A stretch of DNA of 64,000 nt from CAWHNT01 sp963830775 (GCA_963830775.1 CAWHNT010000029.1:62001-126000), one strand, 5' to 3'. Numbered from the stretch's first letter, positions 42,560-51,335 are shown. Translations and numbers: made by a program. Notes: generated from the letters alone by a model not told the origin.

Positions 42560-43261
42560 ATGAGTGACCTCGCGAGCCGCCCCCGCCGCCAAATCTGGGG
42601 TCGCCGGCAGGGGCCCAAGCTGCGTCCCGGCCGGCAGGCTCTGCTCGAGACCCTGCTGCCGAAGCTCAGCCTTGACCTGCCGGCCGAAGGCCGTCTCGAC
42701 ACCGCGAGCCTCTTCCCCGACGCCCGCGCGGTCTGGCTCGAGATCGGCTTCGGTGGCGGCGAGCACCTGGCGGCCCAGGCCGGCGCCCACCCCGAGGTCG
42801 GGCTGATCGGCGTCGAGCCCTTCATCACCGGCGTCGCCAAGCTGCTGAACCTCATCGAGGAAGGCGGCCTCACGAATGTCCGCATCCTCGTCGACGACGC
42901 GCGCCTGCTTCTCACGGCCCTGCCCGACGCCTCCATCGCCCGCACCTTCATCCTCTTCCCCGACCCGTGGCCCAAGCTCCGCCACCACAAGCGCCGGATC
43001 GTGAGCCGCAGCACCGTGCCCGAGCTGGCCCGGGTCATGCGGCCGGGAGCCGAGCTCCGGCTCGCCACCGACGATGCCGACTACGCGCGCTGGATGCTCG
43101 AGGCCGTCCTGGCCGAAAGGCGCTTCGCCTGGCTCGCCGAGCGCGCCGCCGACTGGCGCGAGCGCCCGCCCGACTGGCCGGCAACCCGCTACGAGGAGAA
43201 GGCCCGCGCCGCCGGGCGCGCACCGGTGTTCCTCCGCTTCGAGCGCGTCACGGACGCCTGA
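42560..43261 (+). CDS. trmB: tRNA (guanine-N7-)-methyltransferase
   Basis: 233 residues. The start SDLASRPRRQIWGRRQGPKL is typical of alphaproteobacterial TrmB. The SAM-binding site is VWLEIGFGGGEHLAAQAG, and the catalytic/tRNA-binding motif is FILFPDPWPKLRHHKRRIVS. The C-terminal motif ATRYEEKARAAGRAPVFLRF closes the fold. It methylates G46 in the variable loop of tRNAs. It follows metK after a 74-base gap containing a hairpin. Confidence 0.95.
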   Translation: MSDLASRPRRQIWGRRQGPKLRPGRQALLETLLPKLSLDLPAEGRLDTASLFPDARAVWLEIGFGGGEHLAAQAGAHPEVGLIGVEPFITGVAKLLNLIEEGGLTNVRILVDDARLLLTALPDASIARTFILFPDPWPKLRHHKRRIVSRSTVPELARVMRPGAELRLATDDADYARWMLEAVLAERRFAWLAERAADWRERPPDWPATRYEEKARAAGRAPVFLRFERVTDA

Positions 43262-43267
43262 TCCGCC

Positions 43268-43600
43268 TCACGCCGCCATCTTCCGGCAGCTCTCGGCACA
43301 GCGGCGGCAGGCGGCCACGCACTCGTCCATGTCGCCGATCTCCTCGCAGCTCCTGGCACACTCCTCGCAGACCTCGGCGCAGACGGCGCAGGTGCGCTTG
43401 TGGAATTCGGTGCCGAGCTCCATGAAGTAGGCGGAGGTCCGGCAGATCTCGGCGCAGGCCAGCATCAGCCGGAAATGCCGCGGCTCGACATGCTTCCCGC
43501 CCACGTCCAGGCAGTGCTGCGAGGCCATGGTCACGCAGGTGCGATGGCAGGCGAGGCACTCCTCGACGCAGCGGCGCATGTCCTGATCCATCGGGTGCAT
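43268..43600 (-). CDS. Four-helix-bundle copper-binding protein (Csp-like, DUF326)
   Basis: 110 residues with 16 cysteines spaced along four helices, for example CVEECLACHRTC, ACAEICRTS, CAVCAEVCEECARSCEE and CVAACRRCAESC. This matches copper storage proteins of the Csp3 type, which bind many Cu(I) ions in the core of the bundle. There is no signal peptide, so it is cytosolic. It would buffer copper. No copper exporter or CueR-like regulator lies alongside. It is divergent from the rimP-nusA operon, sharing a 200-base intergenic region. Confidence 0.85.
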   Translation of the reverse strand: MHPMDQDMRRCVEECLACHRTCVTMASQHCLDVGGKHVEPRHFRLMLACAEICRTSAYFMELGTEFHKRTCAVCAEVCEECARSCEEIGDMDECVAACRRCAESCRKMAA

Positions 43601-44300
43601 GATCTCTCTCCCGTTGCATGTCCTGGGCCGGAACGGCGGCCGCGACGGGGAGGTTCCTGGTCCGGCAGCGGCCCTCGAGGCGCCCGAGAGGTCTTGCGCT
43701 TTCGGGCACTTCGCTTCATATACCCCATCGCATCCTCTCTCTGCCGGACGTGCCAGAGGGTGGGCTTGTGCCCGCTCCCTTTGGCTCGTCCATTACTTAG
43801 GGACCAGTTCCTTTAGCGACCTAGCCGAACTGATCGAGCCGACCTTGCGCGATATGGGCTTCGACCTGGTCCTCGTGCGCGTGCTCGGCAATGCCCGCCG
43901 GACCTTGCAGGTCATGGCGGAGCCCAGCGATCGGTCCCGTCTCATGCGCGTCGAGGATTGTGCCGAGATCAGCCATGCGCTCTCGGCCGTGCTCGACGTC
44001 GCCGACCCTATTCAAGGCGCCTACAGCCTGGAGGTGACCTCGCCCGGGATCGACCGGCCGCTGGTCCGGCCGCAGGACTATCAGCGTTTCGCAGGCGAGG
44101 AGGCGAAGCTGGAGACCGATCTGCCGATCGACGGGCGGCGGCGCTTCACCGGGGTCGTGCGCGGCCTCGAAGGCGATAACGTGCGACTGGAGACTGCGGG
44201 CCAGGAGCTCCAGATCCCGTTCCAGACGATCAGGAAGGCCAGGCTCGTGCTGACCGACGCGCTGCTCAAGCGCCACGCCGAGCAGGCCGCTTGCGGGTGA
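43599..44300 (+). CDS. rimP: Ribosome maturation factor RimP (start codon unclear)
   Basis: The conserved protein begins at about 43815 (SDLAELIEPTLRDMGFDLVL) and continues VMAEPSDRSRLMRVEDCAEI and LEVTSPGIDRPLVRPQDYQR to the SH3-like C-terminus (LQIPFQTIRKARLVLTDALL). RimP helps assemble the 30S subunit and always precedes nusA in alphaproteobacteria. The only in-frame ATG/GTG/TTG codons upstream are at 43599 and 43611, which add 66 or more unconserved residues and overlap the copper protein gene. AGGGA (43799-43803) followed eight bases later by TTT (43812) marks where a start would be expected. I give the outer boundary and regard the true start as unresolved. Confidence 0.8.
   Translation: MISLPLHVLGRNGGRDGEVPGPAAALEAPERSCAFGHFASYTPSHPLSAGRARGWACARSLWLVHYLGTSSFSDLAELIEPTLRDMGFDLVLVRVLGNARRTLQVMAEPSDRSRLMRVEDCAEISHALSAVLDVADPIQGAYSLEVTSPGIDRPLVRPQDYQRFAGEEAKLETDLPIDGRRRFTGVVRGLEGDNVRLETAGQELQIPFQTIRKARLVLTDALLKRHAEQAACG
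43694..43722 (+). promoter_or_regulatory. Candidate promoter of the rimP-nusA-infB operon
   Basis: TTGCGC (43694-43699), 17 bases, CATATA (43717-43722), about 90 bases before the conserved start of RimP. This is the best sigma-70-like pair in the divergent region. If correct, the long 5' extension of rimP would not be translated. Confidence 0.3.
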
Positions 44301-44315
44301 TGAGGTAGACTGACG

Positions 44316-45866
44316 ATGGACACGATCGCGAGCCTGGGCCGGGGCGAGCTGCTCCGGGTCGCCGACGTGGTGGCGCAGGAGAAGGGCATCAGCGCCAACG
44401 AGGTGATCGAGGCGCTGGAGCAGGCCTATCAGACCGCCGCCCGGCGCACCTACGGCCAGGAGCACGAGATCATCGCCGAGCTCGACCGGCGCACGGGCGA
44501 CATCAAGCTCTTCCGGCAGCTCGAGGTGGCCGACCCGGCCGAGGACTACGCCAAGCAGATCAGCCTCGAGGACGCCCAGGCCCAGAACCCGGCAGCCCAG
44601 GTCGGCGACGTGATCCTCGACCCCCTGCCGCCGATCAACCTCGGGCGCATCGCCGCCCAGAGTGCCAAGCAGGTGATCGTCCAGCGGGTGCGCGAGGCCG
44701 AGCGCGAGCGCCAGTACAACGAGTACAAGGACCGCATCGGCGAGATCGTGGTCGGCGAGGTGAAGCGGGTCGAGCACAGCAACGTGCTGGTCGATCTGGG
44801 GAGGGCCGAGGCGATCGTGCGCCGCGACGACCTGATCCCGCGCGAGCTGTTCCGCACCAAGGACCGGATCCGGGCCTATCTCTACGACGTGCGGCACGAG
44901 ATCCGCGGCCCGCAGATCTTCCTCTCCCGCGCCCATCCGGGCTTCATGGCCAAGCTGTTCGAGCAGGAGGTGCCGGAGATCTACGACGGCATCATCGAGA
45001 TCAAGGCCGTGGCCCGCGACCCGGGCAGCCGGGCCAAGATCGCCGTCATCAGCAAGGACCACAGCATCGACCCCGTGGGGGCGTGCGTGGGCATGCGCGG
45101 CAGCCGCGTGCAGGCCGTGGTGCAGGAGCTGGGCGGCGAGAAGGTCGACATCATCCCCTGGTCGCCCGATCCCGCCACCTTCGTGGTCAACGCGCTGGCC
45201 CCGGCCGAGGTGAGCAAGGTCGTGCTCGACCCGGCCGCACAGCGGATCGAGGTCGTGGTCCCCGACGCGCAGCAGCACATCGCGATCGGCCGCCGCGGCC
45301 AGAACGTGCGTCTCGCCTCGCAGCTCACCGAGTGGGACATCGACATCGTCTCCGAGAGCGAGGAATCCGAGCGCCGCACCCGCGAGTTCCGGGTCCTGAC
45401 CGAGCTGTTCGTGGAGACGCTGAACTGCGACGAGATGATCGCCCAGCTGCTGGCGACCGAGGGATTCGGCTCGGTCGAGGACGTGGCCTACGCCGAAACC
45501 GACGATCTGGCGTCGATCCAGGGTTTCGATGAGGAGATTGCCCTTGCGCTGAAGGAAAGGGCGCTCAGCTATCTCCAGGAGCAGGAGGAGGCGTTCCGGG
45601 CCGAGGCGGCCGAGCTGGGCGTGGCCCAGGATCTTCTGGACTATGACCGGCTGCCCCTGGGCTCGATCGTGGCCTTGGCCCGCCATGGCGTGAAGACGCT
45701 GGAGGATCTGGCCGACCTCGCCGGGGACGAGCTGGTCGAGCAGGCGCCCGAGGCCGGCCTCGACGAGGCAGCGGCGGGCGAGGTGATCATGGACGCACGG
45801 CGTCGCCTGGGCTGGATCACGGACGAGGAGCCGGAGGCGGCGGAAGAGGAAGCGGGAGCGGCGTGA
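44316..45866 (+). CDS. nusA: Transcription termination/antitermination factor NusA
   Basis: 516 residues. The N-terminal RNA-polymerase-binding domain starts DTIASLGRGELLRVADVVAQ. An S1 domain (GEIVVGEVKRVEHSNVLVDL) and two KH domains (DPVGACVGMRGSRVQAVVQE, and HIAIGRRGQNVRLASQLTEW) follow. Two acidic helix-hairpin-helix repeats and a Glu/Ala tail (EEPEAAEEEAGAA) end the protein. It modulates pausing, Rho-dependent termination and rRNA antitermination. It is 15 bases after rimP, and its stop overlaps the start of the YlxR gene. Confidence 0.97.
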   Translation: MDTIASLGRGELLRVADVVAQEKGISANEVIEALEQAYQTAARRTYGQEHEIIAELDRRTGDIKLFRQLEVADPAEDYAKQISLEDAQAQNPAAQVGDVILDPLPPINLGRIAAQSAKQVIVQRVREAERERQYNEYKDRIGEIVVGEVKRVEHSNVLVDLGRAEAIVRRDDLIPRELFRTKDRIRAYLYDVRHEIRGPQIFLSRAHPGFMAKLFEQEVPEIYDGIIEIKAVARDPGSRAKIAVISKDHSIDPVGACVGMRGSRVQAVVQELGGEKVDIIPWSPDPATFVVNALAPAEVSKVVLDPAAQRIEVVVPDAQQHIAIGRRGQNVRLASQLTEWDIDIVSESEESERRTREFRVLTELFVETLNCDEMIAQLLATEGFGSVEDVAYAETDDLASIQGFDEEIALALKERALSYLQEQEEAFRAEAAELGVAQDLLDYDRLPLGSIVALARHGVKTLEDLADLAGDELVEQAPEAGLDEAAAGEVIMDARRRLGWITDEEPEAAEEEAGAA

Positions 45867-46516
45867 GCGAAGTGGAGCTGATCGTGGAGGAGGCGGCGAC
45901 GGGGCCGATGCGGCGCTGTGTGGCGGCGCGCGAGTCGCGTTCGGCTTCCGGCATGATCCGCTTCGTGGTCGGCCCCGACCGTGCGCTCGTCCCCGATCTG
46001 GCGGGGCGGCTCCCGGGGCGGGGCCTGTGGCTCAGCGCCGAGCGCCGTGCCGTGCAGAGTGCCGTGGCCAAGAACCTGTTCGCCAAGGCCGCGCGTGGCC
46101 AGGTGGTGGTCGAGCGCGATCTGGCCGACCGGCTCGAATCCATGCTGGTGCGTCGCTGCCTGGATCTCGTGGGCCTCGCCCGGCGTGCGGGCGAGCTCGT
46201 GGCCGGGTTCGACCAGGTGTCGGACTGGCTGCGGCAGGGAAGGGCGGCCCTCGTGCTGCAGGCACGGGACGGGGCAGCCGATGGACGGCGCAAGATCGCG
46301 GGTCAGGCCCGTGGCCTGCCCATCCTGGAGCTGTTCGATCGGGAGGAGCTCGGCCACGCCATCGGGCGGGCCGAGGCTGTGCATCTCGCCCTGGCGGCAG
46401 GCGGCGTCGAGCGCCGATTGCGGTCCGAGAGCGAGCGTCTGAAGGGTTTTCGCGACCTCTCCCTGCCCGGTGCAGGGATCGCGACGGAACGTGAAGAGGG
46501 CTTATCCCACACATGA
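45863..46516 (+). CDS. YlxR (RnpM)-L7Ae fusion RNA-binding protein
   Basis: 217 residues. The N-terminal YlxR domain has TGPMRRCVAARESRSASGMI and LAGRLPGRGLWLSAERRAVQ, with a cysteine at the usual place. The C-terminal domain (CLDLVGLARRAGELVAGFDQ, then GRAALVLQARDGAADGRRKI) is an L7Ae/YlxQ-like kink-turn binder. The two are separate genes in Firmicutes and fused in many alphaproteobacteria. YlxR/RnpM binds RNase P RNA in Bacillus. It is coupled by ATGA overlaps to nusA before and infB after. Confidence 0.9.
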   Translation: MSEVELIVEEAATGPMRRCVAARESRSASGMIRFVVGPDRALVPDLAGRLPGRGLWLSAERRAVQSAVAKNLFAKAARGQVVVERDLADRLESMLVRRCLDLVGLARRAGELVAGFDQVSDWLRQGRAALVLQARDGAADGRRKIAGQARGLPILELFDREELGHAIGRAEAVHLALAAGGVERRLRSESERLKGFRDLSLPGAGIATEREEGLSHT

Positions 46517-49500
46517 ATGACGGACAGGGCCAGGATCGCAGCGCCAGGCTTGGTCTCACGCGTCCGGCCCCCGGGCGTCTCGACCTGAGAAAGTCGGGCG
46601 AGACCAACACGGTCCGGCAGAGCTTCAGCCACGGCCGCAGCAAGGCGGTCGCGGTCGAGGTGAAGAAGACGCGCCCGCCAGTGGTGCCGCCGGTGAAGAC
46701 CGCGGCACCCGTTACCGCCGCACCGGCAGCCCAGCCGGCGCCCAGCGTAGCGCCGCGGCCCGTGCCTGCGCCCGCTGCGGTGGCTGCGCCGGCGCCCGCA
46801 CCTGCGTCTGTGCCTGCACCCACACCTGCGCCTGCACCCACTGCCAGCGTGAGCGCGGTCAGTCCGGCTCCTGCCGCACCACCCAGCGTGAGCGCGGCCA
46901 GTCCGGCTCCTGCCGCACCACCCAGCGTGAGCGCGGCCAGTCCGGCTCCTGCCGCACCACCTAGCGCCAGCGTGGCCGGTCCCGTTCCCGCCCCAACCGC
47001 GGCCGTGGCCAGGCCTGCTCCTGCGCCCACCGGCGTGGCCAGACCCGCATCCGCACCCGGCAACGTAGCCAGGCCCGCATCCGGACCTGGCAATGTGGCG
47101 AGGCCGGCATCCGCACCCGGCGGCATGGCCAGGCCTGGAGGGGCACCCGGCAGCGGGGCGCGCCCGATGTCCGGGCCCGGTGGGGCCCGCGGCGTCGGCT
47201 CCAGGCCCGGAGGCCCGGGCCAGGACCATGGCCGCCCCGGCGGCGGCCCGGCGTCGCGCCAGGGCATGCGGCTGAAGCCTCTCACCGAGGAGGAGAAGGC
47301 GGTCCGCCTTCGCGTCCTTGGCGAGGCCAAGCGGGCCGAGGAGGAGGCACGGCAGCGGGCGGAGCAGAACGCGCGCATCGCCGCCGAGGATGCCGCCCGG
47401 CGCAGGGCCGAGGAGGATGCGGCCGCCCGGCGCAAGTCCGACGAGGAGACCCGCCGGCGGGCCGAGGACGAGGCGCGGCGCAAGGCCGAGGAGCTGGCGT
47501 CCAAGCTGCTGGCCGACGAGGATCGCAAGCAGCGCGACGGCGAGGTCAGGGCTCCGGCCCGGCCGGGCGAGGCTCCGGCCCGCGCGGCGCCGACCACGAC
47601 CGAAGCGCCGAAGCGGCCCGTTCCCGGTGCGAAGCTCGCCCGCGACGAGACCGAGGAGGAGGCCGAGGCCAAGCGCGGCAAGGCGCGCGGCAAGGTTGTA
47701 GGCCCGCGGCCCACGACCCGTCCCCGTCCCGGCCTGGAGGCCGTTCCCAAGCGCGTCGACCGGCACATGCTGGCCCCCGACGCCGAGCTCGAGGAGCGGC
47801 GCACGCCGAGCCTCGCAGCCCTCAGGCGTCACCGCGAGCGCGAGCGGCGTCAGGCCATGGGCAGCACCGAGGCCGTGCTGCGCGAGGTCGTCCTGCCCGA
47901 GACGATCACGGTGCAGGAGCTGGCGGCCCGCATGGCCGTGCGCGGTGCCGAGGTCGTCAAGGTGCTGATGAAGAACGGCATCCTGGCGACGATCAACCAG
48001 ATCCTCGACGCGGATACGGCCGAGCTGGTCGTGTCCGAGTTCGGGCATCGGGTGAAGCGCGTCAGCGAGGCCGACGTCGAGGAAGGCATCGAGGGCATCG
48101 AGGACGTGGCGGGCGATCTCGTTCCCCGCTCGCCCGTGGTCACGGTCATGGGCCATGTCGACCACGGCAAGACCTCGCTGCTCGACGCCCTGCGCAAGAC
48201 CAACGTGGTGGCGGGCGAGGCCGGTGGCATCACCCAGCATATCGGCGCCTACCAGGTGGATATCGGCTACGGCCGCCCGGTGACCTTCATCGACACGCCC
48301 GGTCACGCTGCCTTCACGGCAATGCGGGCGCGCGGTGCCTCGGTCACCGACATCGTCATCCTGGTGGTGGCGGCCGATGACGGGGTGATGCCGCAGACGG
48401 CCGAGGCGATCAGCCACGCCAAGGCGGCGAACGTGCCGATGATCGTGGCGATCAACAAGATCGATCGCCCGGATGCCAGCCCCGACCGCGTCAAGCAGGA
48501 GCTCTTGAGCCACGACGTCGTGCTCGAGGACTTCGGCGGCGACGTGCAGAGCGTGCCGGTCAGCGCCACCCAGGGCACCAACCTCGACCGGCTGATCGAG
48601 GCCATCCAGCTCCAGGCCGAGCTGCTCGACCTGCGCGCCAACCCGAACCGCGAGGCGCAGGGCACCATCATCGAGGCCCGGCTCGACCGCGGCCGCGGCG
48701 TGGTCGCCACCGTGCTGGTCCAGCGCGGGACCTTGCGGATCGGCGACATCGTCGTCGCTGGCGCGCAGTGGGGCAAGGTGCGCGCCCTCGTCAACGACCG
48801 CGGCGACCAGGTGACGGTGGCGGGCCCTGCCATGCCGGTCGAGATCCTGGGCCTGGATGGCGTGCCGGAGCCCGGCGACGCCATGGTCACGGTCGACGGC
48901 GAGAAGCGGGCACGGGAGATCACCGAGTACCGCCACCGCAAGCGCCGCGACCAGGGGCCGCTTGGCATCAACGGCCCCAAGACCACGCTGGACGAGCTGT
49001 TCAGCCAGCTCCGCAGCGGGACCGCCGGCGAGCTGCCGGCCCTGGTCAAGTCGGACGTGCACGGCTCGCTCGAGGCCATCCTGGCCGGCCTCGAGAAGAT
49101 GTCGACCGACGAGGTGAAGGTGCGCGTGCTGCACGGCGGCGTGGGTGCCATCACCGAGAGCGACATCACGCTGGCGGCGGCCTCCAAGGCCATCGTCCTG
49201 GGCTTCAACGTCCGCGCCAACGCCCAGGCCCGGGAGATGGCGAAGCGGGACGGGATCGAGATCCGCTACTACTCGATCATCTACGAGCTCCTGGACGAGG
49301 TGAAGGGTCTCCTCTCGGGCATGCTGAAGCCCGAGAGCAGGGAGACCATCCTGGGCCATGCCGAGATCCGCGAGGTCTTCAACATCACCAAGGTCGGCAA
49401 GGTCGCCGGCTGCCGGGTGGTGGACGGCCTCATCAGGCGGACCGCGCGGGCGCGTCTCCTGCGCGACCACGTGGTGATCTTCGATGGTGTCCTGGGCTCG

Positions 49501-49638
49501 CTCAAGCGCTTCAAGGACGATGTCCGCGAGGTCAGGGACGGGTTCGAGTGCGGCATGTCGATCGAGAACTACAACGACATCCGCCAGGGCGACGTGATCG
49601 AGGCGTACGAGGTCGAGGAGGTCGCGCGCACGTTGTGA
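46513..49638 (+). CDS. infB: Translation initiation factor IF-2
   Basis: 1041 residues. After an IF2-associated start (RLGLTRPAPGRLDLRKSGET) comes a very long Ala/Pro-rich low-complexity region (about residues 60-240) built from internal tandem repeats, then a charged coiled helix (EEEARQRAEQNARIAAEDAA). The IF2_N domain (ETITVQELAARMAVRGAEVV) precedes the G domain: G1 VMGHVDHGKTSLLDAL at about 545-560, G3 FIDTPGHAAF, G4 INKID. Domains II-IV follow to the fMet-tRNA-binding C-terminus. IF-2 brings initiator tRNA to the 30S subunit and promotes subunit joining. Confidence 0.97.
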   Translation: MNDGQGQDRSARLGLTRPAPGRLDLRKSGETNTVRQSFSHGRSKAVAVEVKKTRPPVVPPVKTAAPVTAAPAAQPAPSVAPRPVPAPAAVAAPAPAPASVPAPTPAPAPTASVSAVSPAPAAPPSVSAASPAPAAPPSVSAASPAPAAPPSASVAGPVPAPTAAVARPAPAPTGVARPASAPGNVARPASGPGNVARPASAPGGMARPGGAPGSGARPMSGPGGARGVGSRPGGPGQDHGRPGGGPASRQGMRLKPLTEEEKAVRLRVLGEAKRAEEEARQRAEQNARIAAEDAARRRAEEDAAARRKSDEETRRRAEDEARRKAEELASKLLADEDRKQRDGEVRAPARPGEAPARAAPTTTEAPKRPVPGAKLARDETEEEAEAKRGKARGKVVGPRPTTRPRPGLEAVPKRVDRHMLAPDAELEERRTPSLAALRRHRERERRQAMGSTEAVLREVVLPETITVQELAARMAVRGAEVVKVLMKNGILATINQILDADTAELVVSEFGHRVKRVSEADVEEGIEGIEDVAGDLVPRSPVVTVMGHVDHGKTSLLDALRKTNVVAGEAGGITQHIGAYQVDIGYGRPVTFIDTPGHAAFTAMRARGASVTDIVILVVAADDGVMPQTAEAISHAKAANVPMIVAINKIDRPDASPDRVKQELLSHDVVLEDFGGDVQSVPVSATQGTNLDRLIEAIQLQAELLDLRANPNREAQGTIIEARLDRGRGVVATVLVQRGTLRIGDIVVAGAQWGKVRALVNDRGDQVTVAGPAMPVEILGLDGVPEPGDAMVTVDGEKRAREITEYRHRKRRDQGPLGINGPKTTLDELFSQLRSGTAGELPALVKSDVHGSLEAILAGLEKMSTDEVKVRVLHGGVGAITESDITLAAASKAIVLGFNVRANAQAREMAKRDGIEIRYYSIIYELLDEVKGLLSGMLKPESRETILGHAEIREVFNITKVGKVAGCRVVDGLIRRTARARLLRDHVVIFDGVLGSLKRFKDDVREVRDGFECGMSIENYNDIRQGDVIEAYEVEEVARTL
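46846..46962 (+). repeat. Three 39-bp tandem repeats within infB
   Basis: Units at 46846-46884, 46885-46923 and 46924-46962 differ by one or two bases and encode the 13-residue unit SVSAASPAPAAPP. They are in frame and lie in the disordered linker of IF-2. Near-identity at DNA level points to recent slippage or duplication. Confidence 0.9.
47032..47148 (+). repeat. Four degenerate 27-30-bp repeats within infB
   Basis: Units at 47032, 47059, 47089 and 47119 encode variants of GNVARPASAP. They are in frame in the IF-2 linker, less conserved than the preceding 39-bp repeats, and change linker length without affecting the folded domains. Confidence 0.8.
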
Positions 49639-49662
49639 GCCAGAAACCGCACGTCGCAGGTC

Positions 49663-49685
49663 GGCGGCCCCCTGTCGGGGCCGCC
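49663..49685 (+). other. GC hairpin between infB and rbfA
   Basis: Perfect nine-base stem GGCGGCCCC/GGGGCCGCC with a five-base loop, 24 bases after the infB stop and 35 before rbfA. There is no T-run. It is likely an mRNA processing or partial attenuation structure inside the operon. Confidence 0.5.
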
Positions 49686-49720
49686 GGCGGCGGGCGGATG
49701 GTCGGGGCAGGGGACAGGCG

Positions 49721-50128
49721 ATGAGCCGTCGCGGTCACGGCCAGGCGCCCTCCCAGCGGCAGCTCCGGGTTGCCGAGCAGATGCGGCACATCCTGGCCGA
49801 GGGCCTGGTGCGCGGCGAGCTGCACGAGCCCATTCTCGAGTCCCGCAGCATCACCATCAGCGAGGTCCGGATCAGCCGCGACCTGCGCTCCGCCACCGTG
49901 TTCGCAAGCGAGCTCGGCCGCCCCTTGAGTGCCGAGGCGGCGGCCGCTCTGCAGCGCGCGTCGCGGATGCTCGCCGGCCGCCTCGCCCGGGCCATGAACC
50001 TGAAATACGCCCCCAGGCTCGAGTTCGTGGCCGACGAGCTGTTCGACCATGCGGGGCGGATCGAGCACATCCTGGCCGACGAGCGCCAGCGCATCGCGCC
50101 CGAGGGGGACGACGATGCGGGGGCGTAA
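49721..50128 (+). CDS. rbfA: 30S ribosome-binding factor RbfA
   Basis: 135 residues. The KH-type fold is recognisable from QLRVAEQMRHILAEGLVRGE, SRSITISEVRISRDLRSATV and LKYAPRLEFVADELFDHAGR, with RIEHILADE near the end. RbfA binds the 16S 5' helix during cold adaptation and late 30S assembly. It follows infB as usual. Its last 14 bases overlap the truB start, so the two are translationally coupled. Confidence 0.95.
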   Translation: MSRRGHGQAPSQRQLRVAEQMRHILAEGLVRGELHEPILESRSITISEVRISRDLRSATVFASELGRPLSAEAAAALQRASRMLAGRLARAMNLKYAPRLEFVADELFDHAGRIEHILADERQRIAPEGDDDAGA

Positions 50129-51041
50129 CCGGAAGGGCGTGCCGATCAACGGCTGGCTGGTCATCGACAAGGGGCCGGGCATCACCTCGACCGACGTGGT
50201 GACCCGGGTCAAGCGGCTGACCAACGCGCAGAAGGTGGGCCACGGCGGCACGCTCGACCCGCTGGCCACCGGCATCCTCCCGATCGCCATGGGCGAGGCC
50301 ACCAAGACCGTGGCCTACGTGATGGATGCACCCAAGGCCTACGAGTTCACGCTCCGCCTGGGCGAGGCGCGCGACACGGACGACGCCACGGGTGCGGTCC
50401 TGCGCACCAGCGAGCTGCGGCCGGACGACGCCGACATCGCGGCAGCGCTCGGCCCCTTCCGCGGGCACATCATGCAGACCCCGCCCACCTATGCGGCGGT
50501 CAAGATCCAGGGCGAGCGCGCCTACGACATCGCCCGCCGCGGCGACACGGTTGAGCTGGCCCCGCGTGAGGTCAGGATCGACGAGCTGGAGCTCGTGGGC
50601 CGGCCCGACCGCGACCATGCGAGCTTCCACATGCGCTGTGGCAAGGGGGCCTATGTGCGGGCGATCGCCCGCGACCTGGGCCAGGTCCTTGGCTGCTACG
50701 CCCACGTCTCGGCCCTGCGCCGGACCAGCGTGGGCGCTTTCACTCTGGAGCAGGCGGTGACGCTGGAGGCCCTGGCGGGCATCGTCAGCGAGGAAACCCT
50801 GCCCCAGATACTCGTTCCGGTGACGACCGCGCTGGCCGGCATCCCGGCGCTGGCCGTCACCGAGCCGCAGGCTCTCCGGCTCCGCGCCGGGCAGAGCATC
50901 CGCGTGCCGCCGCAGCTCATCTCGGGCGAGGCCGTACCGGGTTGCACTGTCCGGGCGATGCGGTCCGGCGAGCTCGTGGCGCTCGGCCGCTTCGACGAAG
51001 GCGAGCTGGCGCCCGTGCGGATCTTCCACCTGAACGCATGA
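50115..51041 (+). CDS. truB: tRNA pseudouridine-55 synthase TruB
   Basis: 308 residues from the ATG at 50115. The catalytic motif is intact: VGHGGTLDPLATGILPIAMG with the nucleophilic aspartate. The other motifs are NGWLVIDKGPGITSTDVVTR and GKGAYVRAIARDLGQVLGCY. A PUA-like C-terminal domain follows (RLRAGQSIRVPPQLISGEAV). It makes the universal pseudouridine in the T-loop and also acts as a tRNA chaperone. The order rbfA-truB-rpsO-pnp is conserved. Confidence 0.96.
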   Translation: MRGRNRKGVPINGWLVIDKGPGITSTDVVTRVKRLTNAQKVGHGGTLDPLATGILPIAMGEATKTVAYVMDAPKAYEFTLRLGEARDTDDATGAVLRTSELRPDDADIAAALGPFRGHIMQTPPTYAAVKIQGERAYDIARRGDTVELAPREVRIDELELVGRPDRDHASFHMRCGKGAYVRAIARDLGQVLGCYAHVSALRRTSVGAFTLEQAVTLEALAGIVSEETLPQILVPVTTALAGIPALAVTEPQALRLRAGQSIRVPPQLISGEAVPGCTVRAMRSGELVALGRFDEGELAPVRIFHLNA

Positions 51042-51060
51042 TGCCGACCGGAGTTTTGCG

Positions 51061-51330
51061 ATGTCGATCACGCAGGAGCGCAAGCAGACGCTCATCCAGG
51101 AATATGCCACCGGCAGCGGGGATACCGGCTCGCCGGAGGTCCAGGTCGCGATCCTGACCGAACGGATCACCAACCTCACCGAGCATCTGAAAGCGCACCA
51201 GAAGGACTTTGCCTCCAGGCGCGGCCTCCTGATGATGGTGGGCCAGCGCCGGCGGCTCCTCGATTACCTCCGCCGCTCGCACGAAGACCGTTACCAGGCC
51301 TTGATTGAGCGCCTGGGCTTGCGTCGTTGA
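51061..51330 (+). CDS. rpsO: 30S ribosomal protein S15
   Basis: 89 residues, the standard length. TGSGDTGSPEVQVAILTERI is the universal S15 signature. It continues LTEHLKAHQKDFASRRGLLM and GQRRRLLDYLRRSHEDRYQA. S15 binds the central domain of 16S rRNA early in assembly and commonly represses its own translation. It lies 19 bases after truB and is separated from pnp by two hairpins. Confidence 0.97.
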   Translation: MSITQERKQTLIQEYATGSGDTGSPEVQVAILTERITNLTEHLKAHQKDFASRRGLLMMVGQRRRLLDYLRRSHEDRYQALIERLGLRR

Positions 51331-51335
51331 GAAGC

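Noticed and set aside
46846..47148. CRISPR-like array
   Set aside because: The repeats are contiguous, have no unique spacers, and are in frame within infB.
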